Shown one piece after another: positions 6,305-6,326 of a stretch of DNA of 6,326 nt. Under the pieces are notes generated by a model. The model saw nothing but the letters and a program-made list of their open reading frames with translations, searched no databases and had not been told where the DNA came from. The DNA comes from CAXRDE01 sp964342365 (GTDB lineage Bacteria; Cyanobacteriota; Sericytochromatia; UBA7694): NCBI GenBank assembly GCA_964342365.1, contig CAYFGW010000257.1:1-6326 (forward strand), given 5' to 3'. The stretch's first letter is position 1; every line of letters begins with the position of its first letter. Made by a program: the position numbers and the translations under genes.

Positions 6305-6326
6305 TAACGCTCGAGTTTTCGCCTTG

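Noticed and set aside
1..6326. tRNA, rRNA, CRISPR array, transposase or phage genes
   Set aside because: I looked on both strands and saw no cloverleaf, regularly spaced repeats, or mobile-element proteins.

Overview
The window looks like ordinary chromosomal DNA of a gammaproteobacterium, probably a free-living or marine lineage. The basis is mid-range GC, gammaproteobacterial codon use, a YfbK-type von Willebrand lipoprotein and a YahK-type alcohol dehydrogenase. The genus cannot be fixed from the sequence. There is no sign of a phage, transposase, integron or CRISPR array.

Layout from left to right. Bases 1-89 hold what is probably the 3' end of an upstream reading frame, overlapped by a perfect 12-bp hairpin. 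Bases 166-1956 (+) encode an outer-membrane-type lipoprotein with a complete MIDAS metal site in its VWA domain, followed by a clear intrinsic terminator at 1981-2022. Bases 2123-4741 (+) encode a full-length P2-type cation (probably Ca2+) ATPase. Bases 4742-4932 lie between two convergent genes and carry a highly structured ~130-nt element with an outer closing stem and two inner hairpins. Bases 4933-5982 (-) encode a zinc-dependent, probably NADP-linked alcohol dehydrogenase/aldehyde reductase of the CAD/YahK class. Its true start is the internal ATG at 5982, not the upstream in-frame ATG. Bases 5983-6163 are a divergent promoter region. Bases 6164-6304 (+) encode a plausible 46-residue single-pass membrane protein that no family I recognise explains.

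The genes do not form one operon. The lipoprotein and the ATPase are each followed by their own structured DNA, and the dehydrogenase is transcribed from the opposite strand. No joint pathway is evident.

I found no obviously new multi-gene system. The items most worth a second look are the structured intergenic element at 4744-4875 and the ion-site substitutions in the ATPase (Lys683 and Gln789), which predict a single-site Ca2+ pump. After these come the unannotated small membrane protein at the right edge and the operator-like inverted repeat ahead of the dehydrogenase.
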